This document shows, piece by piece, positions 1 to 8,499 of a stretch of 64,000 nucleotides of DNA. The stretch spans positions 186,001 to 250,000 of the forward strand of contig CAYXLI010000006.1 in the NCBI GenBank assembly GCA_964464925.1, read 5' to 3'. The notes beneath the pieces were generated by a model. That model did no database searches and was not told the DNA's origin. It saw nothing but the letters and a program-made list of their open reading frames with translations. Positions within the stretch are counted from its first letter, which is position 1, and each line of letters starts with the position of its first letter. Source of the DNA: CAYXLI01 sp964464925. GTDB lineage: Bacteria > Acidobacteriota > Terriglobia > Bryobacterales > Bryobacteraceae. The position numbers and the translations under genes are program-made.

Positions 1-309
1 GCCGAAGATAGAGACTACGGGAGTACCGGCGCCGACCAGTTCAACGACGTTCGGGTCGGTCTCCACCGTATTGCGCGCGAAGCGGGTGCTGCCGAATGCC
101 GTCAGCTTGGCATGTTGCAGCTTGAGGTCGCGGGCACGCGCGAAGAATTCTTTATCTTTGGGGTTCGACCCCGGCCATCCACCCTCAATATAGTCAATCC
201 CCAGTTCGTCGAGCTTCTGCGCAATGAGCAGCTTGTCTTCGACGGAAAAGGACACGGACTCGCCCTGAGTCCCATCTCTGAGCGTAGTATCGAAGGTTTG
301 GATTCTCAT
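1..309 (-). CDS. cimA: (R)-citramalate synthase, N-terminal part (cut by window edge)
   Basis: The first 103 residues are visible and begin MRIQTFDTTLRDGTQGES. The DTTLRDG motif is the metal- and 2-oxoacid-binding start of the DRE-TIM metallolyase barrel, and the following GIDYIEGGWPGSNPKD stretch is typical of the citramalate synthase branch rather than LeuA. Citramalate synthase condenses pyruvate with acetyl-CoA, feeding a threonine-independent route to 2-oxobutyrate and isoleucine. Its place as last visible gene of an ilvB-ilvN-ilvC operon fits that role. The start is the ATG whose complement is at 307-309; the gene runs off the left edge. LeuA/homocitrate synthase is the alternative, less likely from the GGWPGSNP segment. 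Confidence 0.85.
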   Translation of the reverse strand, partial: MRIQTFDTTLRDGTQGESVSFSVEDKLLIAQKLDELGIDYIEGGWPGSNPKDKEFFARARDLKLQHAKLTAFGSTRFARNTVETDPNVVELVGAGTPVVSIFG

Positions 310-329
310 GGTCTCTCTTTATCTATTCT

Positions 330-347
330 GGGGGGCCGAAGCCCCCC
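330..347 (-). promoter_or_regulatory. UUCG-capped hairpin between ilvC and cimA
   Basis: A perfect 7-bp G/C stem (GGGGGGC / GCCCCCC) closed on the minus-strand transcript by a UUCG tetraloop. It lies in the 52-nt ilvC-cimA gap and has no U-tract after it, so it is not an ordinary intrinsic terminator. An RNA-stability or processing element that sets the ilvC:cimA ratio is an inference. Confidence 0.5.
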
Positions 348-361
348 GTTTGCAGCTTGTA

Positions 362-1402
362 CTATTTGGTTGTGGCCAGAACCTGGTCCTGAGGCACACC
401 GACTTCTTTTTTCTTCTTGAGGAACGGCATCATTGCGCGCAGTTCCGCACCGATCTTTTCGATGGGCTGGTTGCGGGCCTCTTCGCGCATCTTGAGGAAG
501 TTGTGACGGCCGGTCTTGTTTTCATTGATCCAGTTCTTCGCGAATTCGCCAGACTGGATTTCGGCCAGGATCTTCTTCATCTCCTTGCGGGTCTCGGCTG
601 TGATGACACGCGGGCCGCGGGTGTAGTCACCGTATTCCGCGGTATCAGATACCGAGTAGCGCATGTAGCCCAGGCCGCCCTCGTAGATGAGGTCGACGAT
701 CAGCTTCAATTCATGCAGGCACTCGAAGTAGGCGATTTCCGGAGCGTAGCCGGCTTCCGTAAGAGTTTCAAAGCCCGCGCGGATCAGTTCGGAAACGCCG
801 CCGCAGAGAACAGCCTGTTCGCCGAACAGATCGCTTTCCGTCTCTTCCTTGAAGGTGGTTTCGATGACGCCAGCCTTCAGGCAGCCGATGCCCTTCGCGT
901 AGGCGAGAGCGCGATCGAGGGCCTTGCCGGAGGCGTTCTGATGGACGGCGACGAGACCGGGGACACCCACATTTTCCGTGAACAGTTCGCGAACGCGATG
1001 GCCAGGAGCCTTCGGGGCGATCATCGACACATCGATATCTTTCGGCGGCACGATAGCGCCGAAGTGGATGCTGAAGCCGTGGGCGAACATCAGCGTTTTG
1101 CCGGCGGTGAGGCCGGGAGCGATCTCGTTGGTGTAGATGTCGGCCTGGAGGTGGTCCGAAACAAGCACCATGATCATGGTCGCGGCTTTGGCGGCGTCCT
1201 TCACGGACATCACCTTGAGGCCGGCGGCTTCCGCCTTGTCCCAGCTCTTGCTGCCTTCATAGAGACCGACAATTACCTTCACGCCGGAGTCGCGAAGATT
1301 GAGCGCGTGGGCATGGCCCTGGCTGCCGTAGCCGATGATGGCGACTGTCTGATCCTTCAATGGCGATAGGTCGCCGTCATTTTCATAAAAGCGTCTTGGC
1401 AT
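362..1402 (-). CDS. ilvC: ketol-acid reductoisomerase (NADP+)
   Basis: 346 residues, full length for a class I (short) enzyme. It isomerises and reduces 2-acetolactate or 2-aceto-2-hydroxybutyrate, the second step of valine/leucine/isoleucine synthesis. The N-terminal Rossmann motif GYGSQGHAHALNLRDSG is at about residues 24-40. The C-terminal knotted domain holds the Mg-binding DLFGEQAVLCGG segment near residues 190-202 and the ECLHELKLIVDLIYEGG segment near 227-243. The C-terminal tail is slightly long and lysine-rich (KKKKEV). It is third in the ilvB-ilvN-ilvC-cimA operon, 23 nt after ilvN. Confidence 0.97.
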   Translation of the reverse strand: MPRRFYENDGDLSPLKDQTVAIIGYGSQGHAHALNLRDSGVKVIVGLYEGSKSWDKAEAAGLKVMSVKDAAKAATMIMVLVSDHLQADIYTNEIAPGLTAGKTLMFAHGFSIHFGAIVPPKDIDVSMIAPKAPGHRVRELFTENVGVPGLVAVHQNASGKALDRALAYAKGIGCLKAGVIETTFKEETESDLFGEQAVLCGGVSELIRAGFETLTEAGYAPEIAYFECLHELKLIVDLIYEGGLGYMRYSVSDTAEYGDYTRGPRVITAETRKEMKKILAEIQSGEFAKNWINENKTGRHNFLKMREEARNQPIEKIGAELRAMMPFLKKKKEVGVPQDQVLATTK

Positions 1403-1425
1403 GTCTTTCAGGTTCCTTGGATTGT

Positions 1426-1962
1426 TTATTTAAGAGCGGGCTCAGACTCCACACCGGTGGGGATGGGAGGAGCCAGCTTCAGTTTCTTCATTTCGAGACT
1501 GACGGCAACCATGCCACTGCGGGTGACCTGGATATCGCCGTAGCTTCGCATTACATCGATAAATTCGTCCAGCTTTTCGGGATCGCCACTGGCTTCGAGC
1601 GCGTAACCCTCCACGGAGGAATCGACCACGCGGGCGCCGAAGATCTCGGCTTCCTTGAGGATCGCAGTCCGATTTTCCATGCCGGAACGGATGCGAAGGA
1701 GCACCATCTCGCGCGAGACAGCCGGGCCGTCGGTCAGGTCGGTTGCCTGCAGAACGTTGACCAGCTTGTTGATCTGTTTGATCACCTGCGCGCGGATTTT
1801 AGAATCCACTTCCGCTACGATCGTCATGCGAGAGAGGCTGGGGTCGAGCGTGCGCGCGACCGTGAGGCTCTCGATGTTGTAATTGCGCTGCGTAAACAGG
1901 CCGGTGACGCGCATGAGCGCGCCCGGCTTGTTTTCCATCAGGACGGAAATAATCTGTTGCAT
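1426..1962 (-). CDS. ilvN: acetolactate synthase small (regulatory) subunit
   Basis: 178 residues, the normal length for the IlvN/IlvH regulatory subunit, which activates the catalytic subunit and gives valine feedback inhibition. It starts with the ACT domain signature MQQIISVLMENKPGALMRVTGLF (residues 1-23), followed by RNYNIESLTVA. The second, C-terminal ACT-like domain ends at about residue 160. It begins 2 nt after the ilvB stop codon, so the two subunits are translationally coupled, as is usual for this pair. Confidence 0.96.
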   Translation of the reverse strand: MQQIISVLMENKPGALMRVTGLFTQRNYNIESLTVARTLDPSLSRMTIVAEVDSKIRAQVIKQINKLVNVLQATDLTDGPAVSREMVLLRIRSGMENRTAILKEAEIFGARVVDSSVEGYALEASGDPEKLDEFIDVMRSYGDIQVTRSGMVAVSLEMKKLKLAPPIPTGVESEPALK

Positions 1963-1964
1963 CG

Positions 1965-3695
1965 TTAGTCTCCCACCGCGATCGGTTGTGGCGGTTTCAG
2001 CACCATCTCATTGATAGCGGCACCGGCCGGAACCATCGGGTACACGTTCTCAAACGGCGTCACCTTCACATTGAGCAGATAAGGACCAGGTTCGGCCACT
2101 GCCTCTTCCAGGGCCCGGCGAAGGTCGCGCGGATGCTCGACCGTCTTGCCCTTAAATCCATATGCGCCGGCCAACATCTCCGCATTCGGGAACGAGTTCA
2201 GTTCCACGGAGCAAAGGCGGTTGTTATAGAACAGTTCCTGCCACTGGCGGACCATGCCGAGATAGCCGTTATTCATCACGATGATCTTGACGTTCAGCCC
2301 ATAGTTGACCAGCGTCGCGAGTTCCGGGATCGACATCTGGAAACCGCCATCGCCGACGATGGCAAACACGAGCTTGTCCGGGTTAGCCGCCTGCGCGCCG
2401 AGTGCCGACGGGAGGCCGAAGCCCATGGATCCGAGGCCGCCCGAGTTGATCCACTGGTACGGCTCATTGAACTTGATGAACTGTGCGGACCACATCTGGT
2501 GCTGGCCCACGTCGCTGGCGACGATCGCCTTGCCTTGCGAGATGCGGTCGATTTCGACCATGAGGTGCTGGGGCTTGATCTCTTCGTTGGAGAAGGACGG
2601 TTCCAGAGGATGCTCGGCCTGCCACTCACGCATCTGCTTCCACCAGGCCTTGCGCGATTCGGACTTGTTGCGCGACAGCTCGGGCTTCAGCTCGGTGATG
2701 ACGCGGTTCATCTTCGAAAGAACCCGCTTCAAGTCGCCGACGATGGGAATGTCGGCATGTCGGTTCTTGCCGATCTCCGCCGGATCGATGTCCACGTGGA
2801 TGACGCGGGCATGTGGTGCGAACGAAGACAGGCGGCCGGTAACGCGATCGTCGAAACGGACACCCAGCGCGATCAAAAGGTCGGTATGGGTCATGCCCAT
2901 GTTGGCCGCGTAGCTGCCGTGCATGCCGGGCATCGAGATAAAATTCGGGTGCGTGCCGGGAAGGCCGCCGAGGCCCATCAGGGTGCAGACTGTGGGCACG
3001 TCGAGAAGTTCCACGAGCTCACGCAACTCATTCCATGCTTTGCCGAGGATGATGCCCCCGCCGGCGTAGATCATGGGACGCTCGGCTTCAAACATCATCT
3101 GGGCGGCACGGCGGATCTGGCCGCTATGGCCCTCGGTGTATACCTTATATCCGGGCAAGTGGATCTCGGTAACGGGATCAAAGTGACCGGTGCCCTGGAA
3201 GACATCCTTCGGGACATCGACCAGGACTGGGCCGGGACGTCCCGATGAGGCAATGTAGAAGGCTTCGTGGATGATCAGCGGAAGTTCCGCAAGCGTTTTC
3301 ACCATGAAGTTGTGCTTCGTGGCGGAACGCGTGATGCCGAACGTGTCGGCTTCCTGGAACGCATCGCTGCCGATCAGCTTGGTGGAGACCTGTCCGGTGA
3401 GGGCGACGACGGGGATGGAATCCATCATCGCATCGACAAGGCCGGTAACGAGGTTGGTGGCTCCGGGGCCGGACGTGGCGCAGCATACGCCAACACGGCC
3501 GGTGGAACGGGCCCATCCCTGTGCGGCAAAGGCCGCGTTCTGCTCGTGGCGGACAAGGACGTGCCGGATCGGGTGATCGTACATCGCGTCATAAAACGGA
3601 AGCGTGACGCCGCCGGGGTAGCCAAAGATGCAGTCTACGCCTTCCTTCGCCAGGCAGTCGAGCAGCATTCTTGCGCCGTTAGTCAAATTGCTCAT
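1965..3695 (-). CDS. ilvB: acetolactate synthase large (catalytic) subunit
   Basis: 576 residues. It catalyses the TPP-dependent condensation of two pyruvates, or pyruvate plus 2-oxobutyrate. The N-terminal PYR domain shows DCIFGYPGG and the catalytic Glu in VRHEQNAAFAAQG at about residue 51. The middle FAD/DHAP domain follows, and the C-terminal PP domain has the TPP motif VGDGGFQMSIPEL ending in NNGYLGMVRQWQ. It is the first structural gene of the operon and lies behind a leader peptide and attenuator (3733-3930), so transcription is probably controlled by charged Ile/Val/Leu tRNA. Confidence 0.97.
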   Translation of the reverse strand: MSNLTNGARMLLDCLAKEGVDCIFGYPGGVTLPFYDAMYDHPIRHVLVRHEQNAAFAAQGWARSTGRVGVCCATSGPGATNLVTGLVDAMMDSIPVVALTGQVSTKLIGSDAFQEADTFGITRSATKHNFMVKTLAELPLIIHEAFYIASSGRPGPVLVDVPKDVFQGTGHFDPVTEIHLPGYKVYTEGHSGQIRRAAQMMFEAERPMIYAGGGIILGKAWNELRELVELLDVPTVCTLMGLGGLPGTHPNFISMPGMHGSYAANMGMTHTDLLIALGVRFDDRVTGRLSSFAPHARVIHVDIDPAEIGKNRHADIPIVGDLKRVLSKMNRVITELKPELSRNKSESRKAWWKQMREWQAEHPLEPSFSNEEIKPQHLMVEIDRISQGKAIVASDVGQHQMWSAQFIKFNEPYQWINSGGLGSMGFGLPSALGAQAANPDKLVFAIVGDGGFQMSIPELATLVNYGLNVKIIVMNNGYLGMVRQWQELFYNNRLCSVELNSFPNAEMLAGAYGFKGKTVEHPRDLRRALEEAVAEPGPYLLNVKVTPFENVYPMVPAGAAINEMVLKPPQPIAVGD

Positions 3696-3732
3696 CTCTC
3701 CGAGATCCTTTAAGTTTTGGTGCTCCAGATAG

Positions 3733-3777
3733 CAAAAAGGCCACCGATATCGGGTTGTGTTCCCCGCCGGTGGCCTT
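3733..3777 (-). terminator. attenuator terminator upstream of ilvB
   Basis: On the minus-strand transcript a 10-bp stem (AAGGCCACCG at 3777-3768 with CGGTGGCCTT at 3746-3737) is followed directly by further U residues and G/C. An inner CGGG/CCCG pairing may extend it. It sits between the leader peptide stop (3802) and the ilvB start (3695), where an intrinsic terminator would block the whole operon unless it were conditional. A seven-base GC match exists between the last leader codons (CCCCGCC, 3811-3805) and the loop side of the stem (GGCGGGG, 3768-3762), a possible competing pairing. Confidence 0.8.
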
Positions 3778-3801
3778 CTTGAATTCTAAGAAAAGCGCAC
3801 G

Positions 3802-3930
3802 CTAGGCGGGGCCGATAACGATGACCCCAATGCCAATTCGTACGACAAGAACTTCCAGATTTACAAGAGCGGACGCTGCGGCGTCTGGTTGGACGACCTT
3901 GGCAGCGGTATTTGTATGGTTGGTTGCCAC
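3802..3930 (-). CDS. ilv operon leader peptide (attenuation)
   Basis: A 42-codon reading frame, GTG at 3930 to TAG at 3804-3802. Its last 21 residues contain 13 branched-chain residues: ALVNLEVLVV followed by RIGIGVIVIGPA. The stop codon lies 24 nt before the attenuator stem and 107 nt before ilvB. Leader peptides rich in the end-product amino acids, followed by a terminator, are the classical mark of ribosome-mediated attenuation of ilv operons. Here Ile, Val and Leu codons are mixed, fitting control by all three products. No clear Shine-Dalgarno precedes the GTG and no in-frame ATG exists, so the exact start is unsure; the frame itself is open further upstream. Confidence 0.75.
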   Translation of the reverse strand: MATNHTNTAAKVVQPDAAASALVNLEVLVVRIGIGVIVIGPA

Positions 3931-3952
3931 GTTGTTAGAGTAACTTAAAACA

Positions 3953-3958
3953 ATTCTA
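3953..3958 (-). promoter_or_regulatory. possible -10 box for the ilv operon
   Basis: TAGAAT (5 of 6 to TATAAT) lies 23 nt upstream of the leader-peptide GTG, placing a transcription start at about 3946. No good -35 box is seen 16-18 nt upstream, so this is weak. Confidence 0.3.
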
Positions 3959-3988
3959 AATGCAAGAACGAAGGGCGATTAGAAGTAT

Positions 3989-4579
3989 TTATGGATACAT
4001 TGACCCGGCTGGGATATTTTTCTGCAGAGGAGGCGGGGTGGGGACAGTGACATTCCCCTTCCGGTCGAGGAGGATTCGCTGTGGCGCGGGCGGCTCCGGC
4101 TCGCGAGGCGATTCCGGGAGAGCCTGCACGGTTTGCCGAGCGAACCCAATCCGGGGCTCCGGAGTGAATGCCCGCGCTTCCTGAAGTGACTGTAACTCCT
4201 TAGCTGCGTGGTCATAAGCGCGCTGCGTGCTGTTCTGGTAGCGGATGAGAGTAGAGAAGGATTTCGCATGGAGAACAAACGCTTCTGCTGGGTCCTCGCA
4301 TTGGGCGAAGATGGCAGTCTCAAGCCGGGGAATGCGAAGAAGACGCCAGGTGCAGGCGATCATGATATCCACNNNNNNNNNNNNNNNNNNNNNNNNNNNN
4401 NNNNNNNNNNNNNNNNNNNNNNNNNNNNNNNNNNNNNNNNNNNNNNNNNNNNNNNNNNNNNNNNNNNNNNNNTGGCGAAGGCCGTTTTGCGAGGAGACGG
4501 CCTTGCCCTGAGGGGAGCGAGGACCGGTGGAAGACTGGGCGTTAACTTGGTTGGCGGTGATTTGTGCTGGGGATGCCAT
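3989..4579 (-). CDS. conserved hypothetical protein, interrupted by assembly gap
   Basis: The N-terminus MASPAQITANQVNAQSSTGP, followed by RSPQGKAVSSQNGLR, belongs to a family I recognise as recurrent and multi-copy in Solibacter-like genomes (S/T-G-P-R-T/S-P-xGK motif); no function is known. A run of 100 N (4373-4472) removes the middle of the gene. The C-terminal part after the gap is a helical region followed by a proline-rich tail. True length cannot be given and continuity of frame across the gap is assumed. The gap may reflect a repetitive family collapsing in assembly. Confidence 0.6.
   Translation of the reverse strand: MASPAQITANQVNAQSSTGPRSPQGKAVSSQNGLRXXXXXXXXXXXXXXXXXXXXXXXXXXXXXXXXXXVDIMIACTWRLLRIPRLETAIFAQCEDPAEAFVLHAKSFSTLIRYQNSTQRAYDHAAKELQSLQEARAFTPEPRIGFARQTVQALPESPREPEPPAPQRILLDRKGNVTVPTPPPLQKNIPAGSMYP
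4373..4472. other. assembly gap (100 N)
   Basis: Exactly 100 N, the conventional placeholder for a scaffold gap of unknown true size. It lies inside the hypothetical gene at 3989-4579. Confidence 0.99.
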
Positions 4580-4657
4580 AGAAGCTTTTCCTAACTCCAG
4601 TTTGGGGCAGGAGAGTATGGATGCCAGACTAGAAATCTTGTAAGCCGCTGATTTGAT

Positions 4658-7171
4658 TCAGGCGATTTTTTCGTAATCGCTGTGACCGCGCATTGGGCTT
4701 TTGTGCAACCGGAGCAGTTCCTCATTGAGGCGTGCTACATCGACCGGCTTGCTGATGTAGCCGTCCATGCCGGCATCGAAGCAGATCTTTTCGTCACCCA
4801 TCATGGCGTGAGCGGTGAGGGCGATTACGGGCGTGTGCCTCCCATGGATCCTGTCGTGCTGCCGGATGAGCCTGGTTGCTTCCAGGCCATCCATTTCAGG
4901 CATTTGCACGTCCATAAACACCACATCGAAGGAGTGCTCCTGACACGCCCGAACCGCGTCGGCTCCGTTGGTGACCACGGTGACGGAATGGCCACCTCTC
5001 TCCAGCAGGCGAACGACGACCAACTGATTCACGGGGTTGTCCTCCGCAAGCAGAATGCGGAGTGGGCGGGAGAATTCGGATTGGGCAAGCGGCACAGAGA
5101 AAAGAGACGGTTGATGGTAGGCCGGTTGAACGATGAAGTGGAAGCGGAAAATGCTGCCGCAACCCGGCTGGCTTTCCACGGTGATTTCCCCGCCCATAAG
5201 GCGCAGGAGCCGCCGCGATATTGCCAGTCCTAGTCCCGTCCCGCCGAAGCGGCGAGTGGTAGACCCGTCGGCCTGGGCGAAGGCATTGAAGATCAGTTCC
5301 TGCTGCACCGGACTAATCCCGATGCCGGTGTCCGACACCGAACCGATGAGTTGCAAGCCACGCGAATGCGGGGCGCAGTCTAACTCAACCCGGATGGAAC
5401 CCTGCTCGGTGAACTTCAAAGCGTTGCCGAGCAGGTTCATGAGCACCTGCCGGAAGCGTAAGGGATCCCCACAGACTTCGGCGGGGACGGCCGGGGAGAT
5501 GCAGGAACTCATTACGATCGAATTGCGCTGCGCAACTGACGAGAGAGTTGCGATGAGATCGTCGAGAACCTGCCTTGGGCTGAAGTTCACCGCCGAAATT
5601 TCGAGGCGGCCAGCTTCGATCTTGGAGAGATCCAGAATTTCGTTCAGCAGATCCAGCAGGCATTGTCCCGACGCCCGCGCCATCTCGAGATACTTCCTCT
5701 GTTCCGGCTCAAGAGGTTGATCCAGCACCAGTGTGGTGAGACCAATGACGGCGTTCATCGGTGTGCGGATTTCATGGCTCATGTTGGCGAGAAATTCGCT
5801 CTTGGCGCGGTTGGCCGCTTCCGCCTTGAGAACCGCGTCTTTCAACTGGGCCTCGACCAGTTTGCGAGACGTCATGTCCCGGAAGACGGACAAGACTTGC
5901 GGGCCTTCCGGCGAATTCACGATCGAATTGGACAGATCCACCCAAATGACACGGCCGTCCCAAAGCTCGACGCGGCGTTCCATGCGCGGCTCGATGGATC
6001 CGGTGCGGACGCGTTCGCGGTAGGTGCTGGCGCGTTCTTCGCGAGAGTCCTCCGACATTACGCCCGTGAACATCGCACCTACCAATTCCTCGCGCGACTT
6101 GCCCACCAGGTCGCAAAACGCAGAGTTCACGCGAACGATGCGCCCATCGAGGTCAGTGAGGCGCATTGCGTCAGTGGACCCCTCCCAGACGCTGCGCAAC
6201 TGTTCCTCACTGCGGATTTTCGCCTCCTCAATCTTCTGCCTGGCCGTAATATCACGAGCCATAGAAAGCACGCCAGTTACCTTGCCAGACTCGTCCCGCA
6301 GGGGCGTATTGAACCACTCGCACAATAGGAGGTTGCCGCGCATGTCCAGGTTGAGATTGACTGAGTGGCTTGTTTCATCGCCAGCCAGGACTTCGGCCCA
6401 GAGGCGCTCGATCCGCAGCCGTTCCCCTGGAAGTAGCAGCAACTCGTCGCCCCGCTTCCCGATCGCCTCTCTCGACGACCAGCCGAAGATTTCTTCCGCG
6501 GTGCTGTTCCACTCGCGGACGCGAAAGTCCGTGTCCCATGCTATGTAGGCGAGCGGCATCCGATTGATCTGAAAACGCAGCTTCTGATTCGCCGCATACT
6601 CTCTTGCCAGACTTTCCCAGGCTCCTCCAGCGAGTAAGGCGACTGCTACGGAATCGGCGATCAGGGCGGTCAGTATTCCGGTCATATCCTCTGCCCCGGA
6701 ATGCGTGGGGTTCTCTAACCAGTGACGCACTACCGGCGTGCACAGCGCCACTGTCGCCGTCAACGTGAGGCCGAAGAATACGACATAATGCCGCCATCGC
6801 AAGGTGAGCCCTGCCAACGCGAGAATGCCAGGAAACATCAAAGCAGGAGCGCCTCGCAATCCCCCGGGAGAGAGGCAAGCCAATAGGATTGCACAGCAGA
6901 GGAGAGTGAGGGCGCCAGGCAGTCTGCCTTTGGTGGACTTATGCCACCGGTTCAAGTACAGAACACCCGCCATACAGAACCATTGCGCCGTCAAAATCCA
7001 GATGGTCTGAGCATTGCTGTTGGCCGCGATGCGGTTGACGAACAGAGCAGGCGCGAAACAAAGCACTGCGACAGCCGCACACGCCGAGACGTTTCGCTTG
7101 TACGTTGGACCGCTGTCCAAGGAGCGCGGGAAAAGAGTCGACGGGGGGTCGTCAGCCAATCGAACAGGCAT
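4658..7171 (-). CDS. membrane-bound hybrid sensor histidine kinase (PAS-PAS-HisKA-HATPase-REC)
   Basis: 837 residues. About six hydrophobic helices (roughly 27-48, 56-75, 86-103, 107-124, 128-148, 165-184) form a membrane sensor domain of no type I recognise. Two PAS domains follow (about 200-315 and 320-440), the first ending in SMARDITARQK. HisKA has the phospho-accepting His466 in LANMSHEIRTPMN. The ATPase domain has N-box NLLGNALKFT and G-boxes SDTGIGIS and GGTGLGLA. A C-terminal receiver domain has Asp754 in FMDVQMPEMDG and Lys808. It lies alone, with no partner response regulator or HPt nearby, so the downstream target is unknown. Confidence 0.93.
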   Translation of the reverse strand: MPVRLADDPPSTLFPRSLDSGPTYKRNVSACAAVAVLCFAPALFVNRIAANSNAQTIWILTAQWFCMAGVLYLNRWHKSTKGRLPGALTLLCCAILLACLSPGGLRGAPALMFPGILALAGLTLRWRHYVVFFGLTLTATVALCTPVVRHWLENPTHSGAEDMTGILTALIADSVAVALLAGGAWESLAREYAANQKLRFQINRMPLAYIAWDTDFRVREWNSTAEEIFGWSSREAIGKRGDELLLLPGERLRIERLWAEVLAGDETSHSVNLNLDMRGNLLLCEWFNTPLRDESGKVTGVLSMARDITARQKIEEAKIRSEEQLRSVWEGSTDAMRLTDLDGRIVRVNSAFCDLVGKSREELVGAMFTGVMSEDSREERASTYRERVRTGSIEPRMERRVELWDGRVIWVDLSNSIVNSPEGPQVLSVFRDMTSRKLVEAQLKDAVLKAEAANRAKSEFLANMSHEIRTPMNAVIGLTTLVLDQPLEPEQRKYLEMARASGQCLLDLLNEILDLSKIEAGRLEISAVNFSPRQVLDDLIATLSSVAQRNSIVMSSCISPAVPAEVCGDPLRFRQVLMNLLGNALKFTEQGSIRVELDCAPHSRGLQLIGSVSDTGIGISPVQQELIFNAFAQADGSTTRRFGGTGLGLAISRRLLRLMGGEITVESQPGCGSIFRFHFIVQPAYHQPSLFSVPLAQSEFSRPLRILLAEDNPVNQLVVVRLLERGGHSVTVVTNGADAVRACQEHSFDVVFMDVQMPEMDGLEATRLIRQHDRIHGRHTPVIALTAHAMMGDEKICFDAGMDGYISKPVDVARLNEELLRLHKSPMRGHSDYEKIA

Positions 7172-7222
7172 TCACGTTTCAATGGGCTTATCGGCACGAT
7201 GCGCTCGAAAAATTAGCCGTAG

Positions 7223-8299
7223 TCAGCGCGCGAACGCGATTCCGAGTCCGGTGGTATAGAGGAAATCGTTGCTTTTCCGTCGTGGGGCCGGATGGTTTAA
7301 ATAGCGATCGCTCAGCGATATGTTCCAGTTGAGCCATTTCGAAATTCTGGTGGACGCACCGACATCGAAGTTGATGCGGTAGGATCCGGTATCCGAAAGG
7401 TCGTGAAACATGCGGAAGCTCTGGACAAGCGAGGTTGAGGAATTGAGCTTGAGAGCGTACTCGTCGCCCCAGTAGAGTTCGGCTGAGTCCCTGACCAAAG
7501 GGGTACTGAAGCGAGAATGGTTGTAGTCGGCGCCGGCGAGCAGATCGAGTTGGCTTCGCTCTGTCTTGAAGGCGTGGAATCCGAGGCCGCCACCAATCAC
7601 GAAGCGGAGGTCCAGATTCTGGAAGCGGTCATATTCGTAATCATTGAAGACGTTCACGAACAAGCGCGGGCCGAGATTGTGATCATAGGCAACTCCGCCG
7701 CGCACCGCCTGGGCCGTATCGGCATTCCGGCCGTTTACCAGAGCCGAAGATTTGATGGCATTGAAGTAAAGCGACGCCTTATCCGTATTGGTTAGCCGGG
7801 ACGCGTTGATGCCAGTAGTAAATGTAAGCGTACGGGCGTTCCCGCTGGTGCCCGCGAAGCCTATGCTGGCGGTTCCGGCCCAGAGACTTCCCCACCCTGG
7901 GTGCAAGAGACGCTCATAGGCCTGCTGCTCAGCGGTGTTCCGAATCGTTGTGACTTCCGTAGGAATCACGCTGATTGTGGTGTCGCGTTCAGTGACCTGG
8001 AGCTTTCCATCCGTTGTAGCCACGGTGCCTTGTACCGTTTTTCCATCCTGCAGAACGATGTTGACCGGAGTATCGGCTTTGATGGAATCCACCTGATCCC
8101 ACAGAGTGGTGACCACGCCGAAGTGATCCGTCTTGATGGTGAGGCTTTTTCCATCCTTTTTGATGATGCTGCCAGTGACCCGATCGCCATTCTTCAGCAC
8201 GACCTGATCCGCATGGACGCCGTCCGCGAAGAGGCATATCGCAGATGCGATTACGAGCATCCTACCGAGATTGAGAGCTGATAAGAAATCTTTTTTCAC
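7223..8299 (-). CDS. DUF481-family outer-membrane protein
   Basis: 358 residues from a GTG start with AGCAGGTG upstream. A signal peptide (about residues 1-30) is followed by a small beta domain containing two similar units (VVLKNGDRVTGSIIKKDGK and NIVLQDGKTVQGTVATTDGK), then a beta-barrel-like region with alternating aromatic/polar residues ending in Ala-Arg. This fits the DUF481 (salt-induced outer membrane protein) family. Function is unknown; surface location is inferred. It stands 51 nt from the end of the kinase gene on the same strand. Confidence 0.8.
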   Translation of the reverse strand: MKKDFLSALNLGRMLVIASAICLFADGVHADQVVLKNGDRVTGSIIKKDGKSLTIKTDHFGVVTTLWDQVDSIKADTPVNIVLQDGKTVQGTVATTDGKLQVTERDTTISVIPTEVTTIRNTAEQQAYERLLHPGWGSLWAGTASIGFAGTSGNARTLTFTTGINASRLTNTDKASLYFNAIKSSALVNGRNADTAQAVRGGVAYDHNLGPRLFVNVFNDYEYDRFQNLDLRFVIGGGLGFHAFKTERSQLDLLAGADYNHSRFSTPLVRDSAELYWGDEYALKLNSSTSLVQSFRMFHDLSDTGSYRINFDVGASTRISKWLNWNISLSDRYLNHPAPRRKSNDFLYTTGLGIAFAR

Positions 8300-8460
8300 G
8301 AAACACCTGCTGCCGTAAATCGAAACGGACGCTGATGGGAGACAAAGGGCGGCCAGAATGGCAGTGGCCGAAAGGTTCGCCGGGATTTACTCGGCGCGGG
8401 CGGGCAGTTTCGTGGCGGCGCGCACGACCGCTCACGGAAACAAAAACGAACAGAACGGGA

Positions 8461-8488
8461 TTCGACCGGCTAGATTGCGCCGGTCGAA
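8461..8488. repeat. inverted repeat, possible terminator
   Basis: Perfect 10-bp stem (TTCGACCGGC / GCCGGTCGAA) with an 8-nt loop, just downstream of the GlsB-like gene stop. It lacks a T-tract on the minus strand, so an intrinsic terminator function is uncertain. Confidence 0.4.
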
Positions 8489-8499
8489 CCACTTATGAA

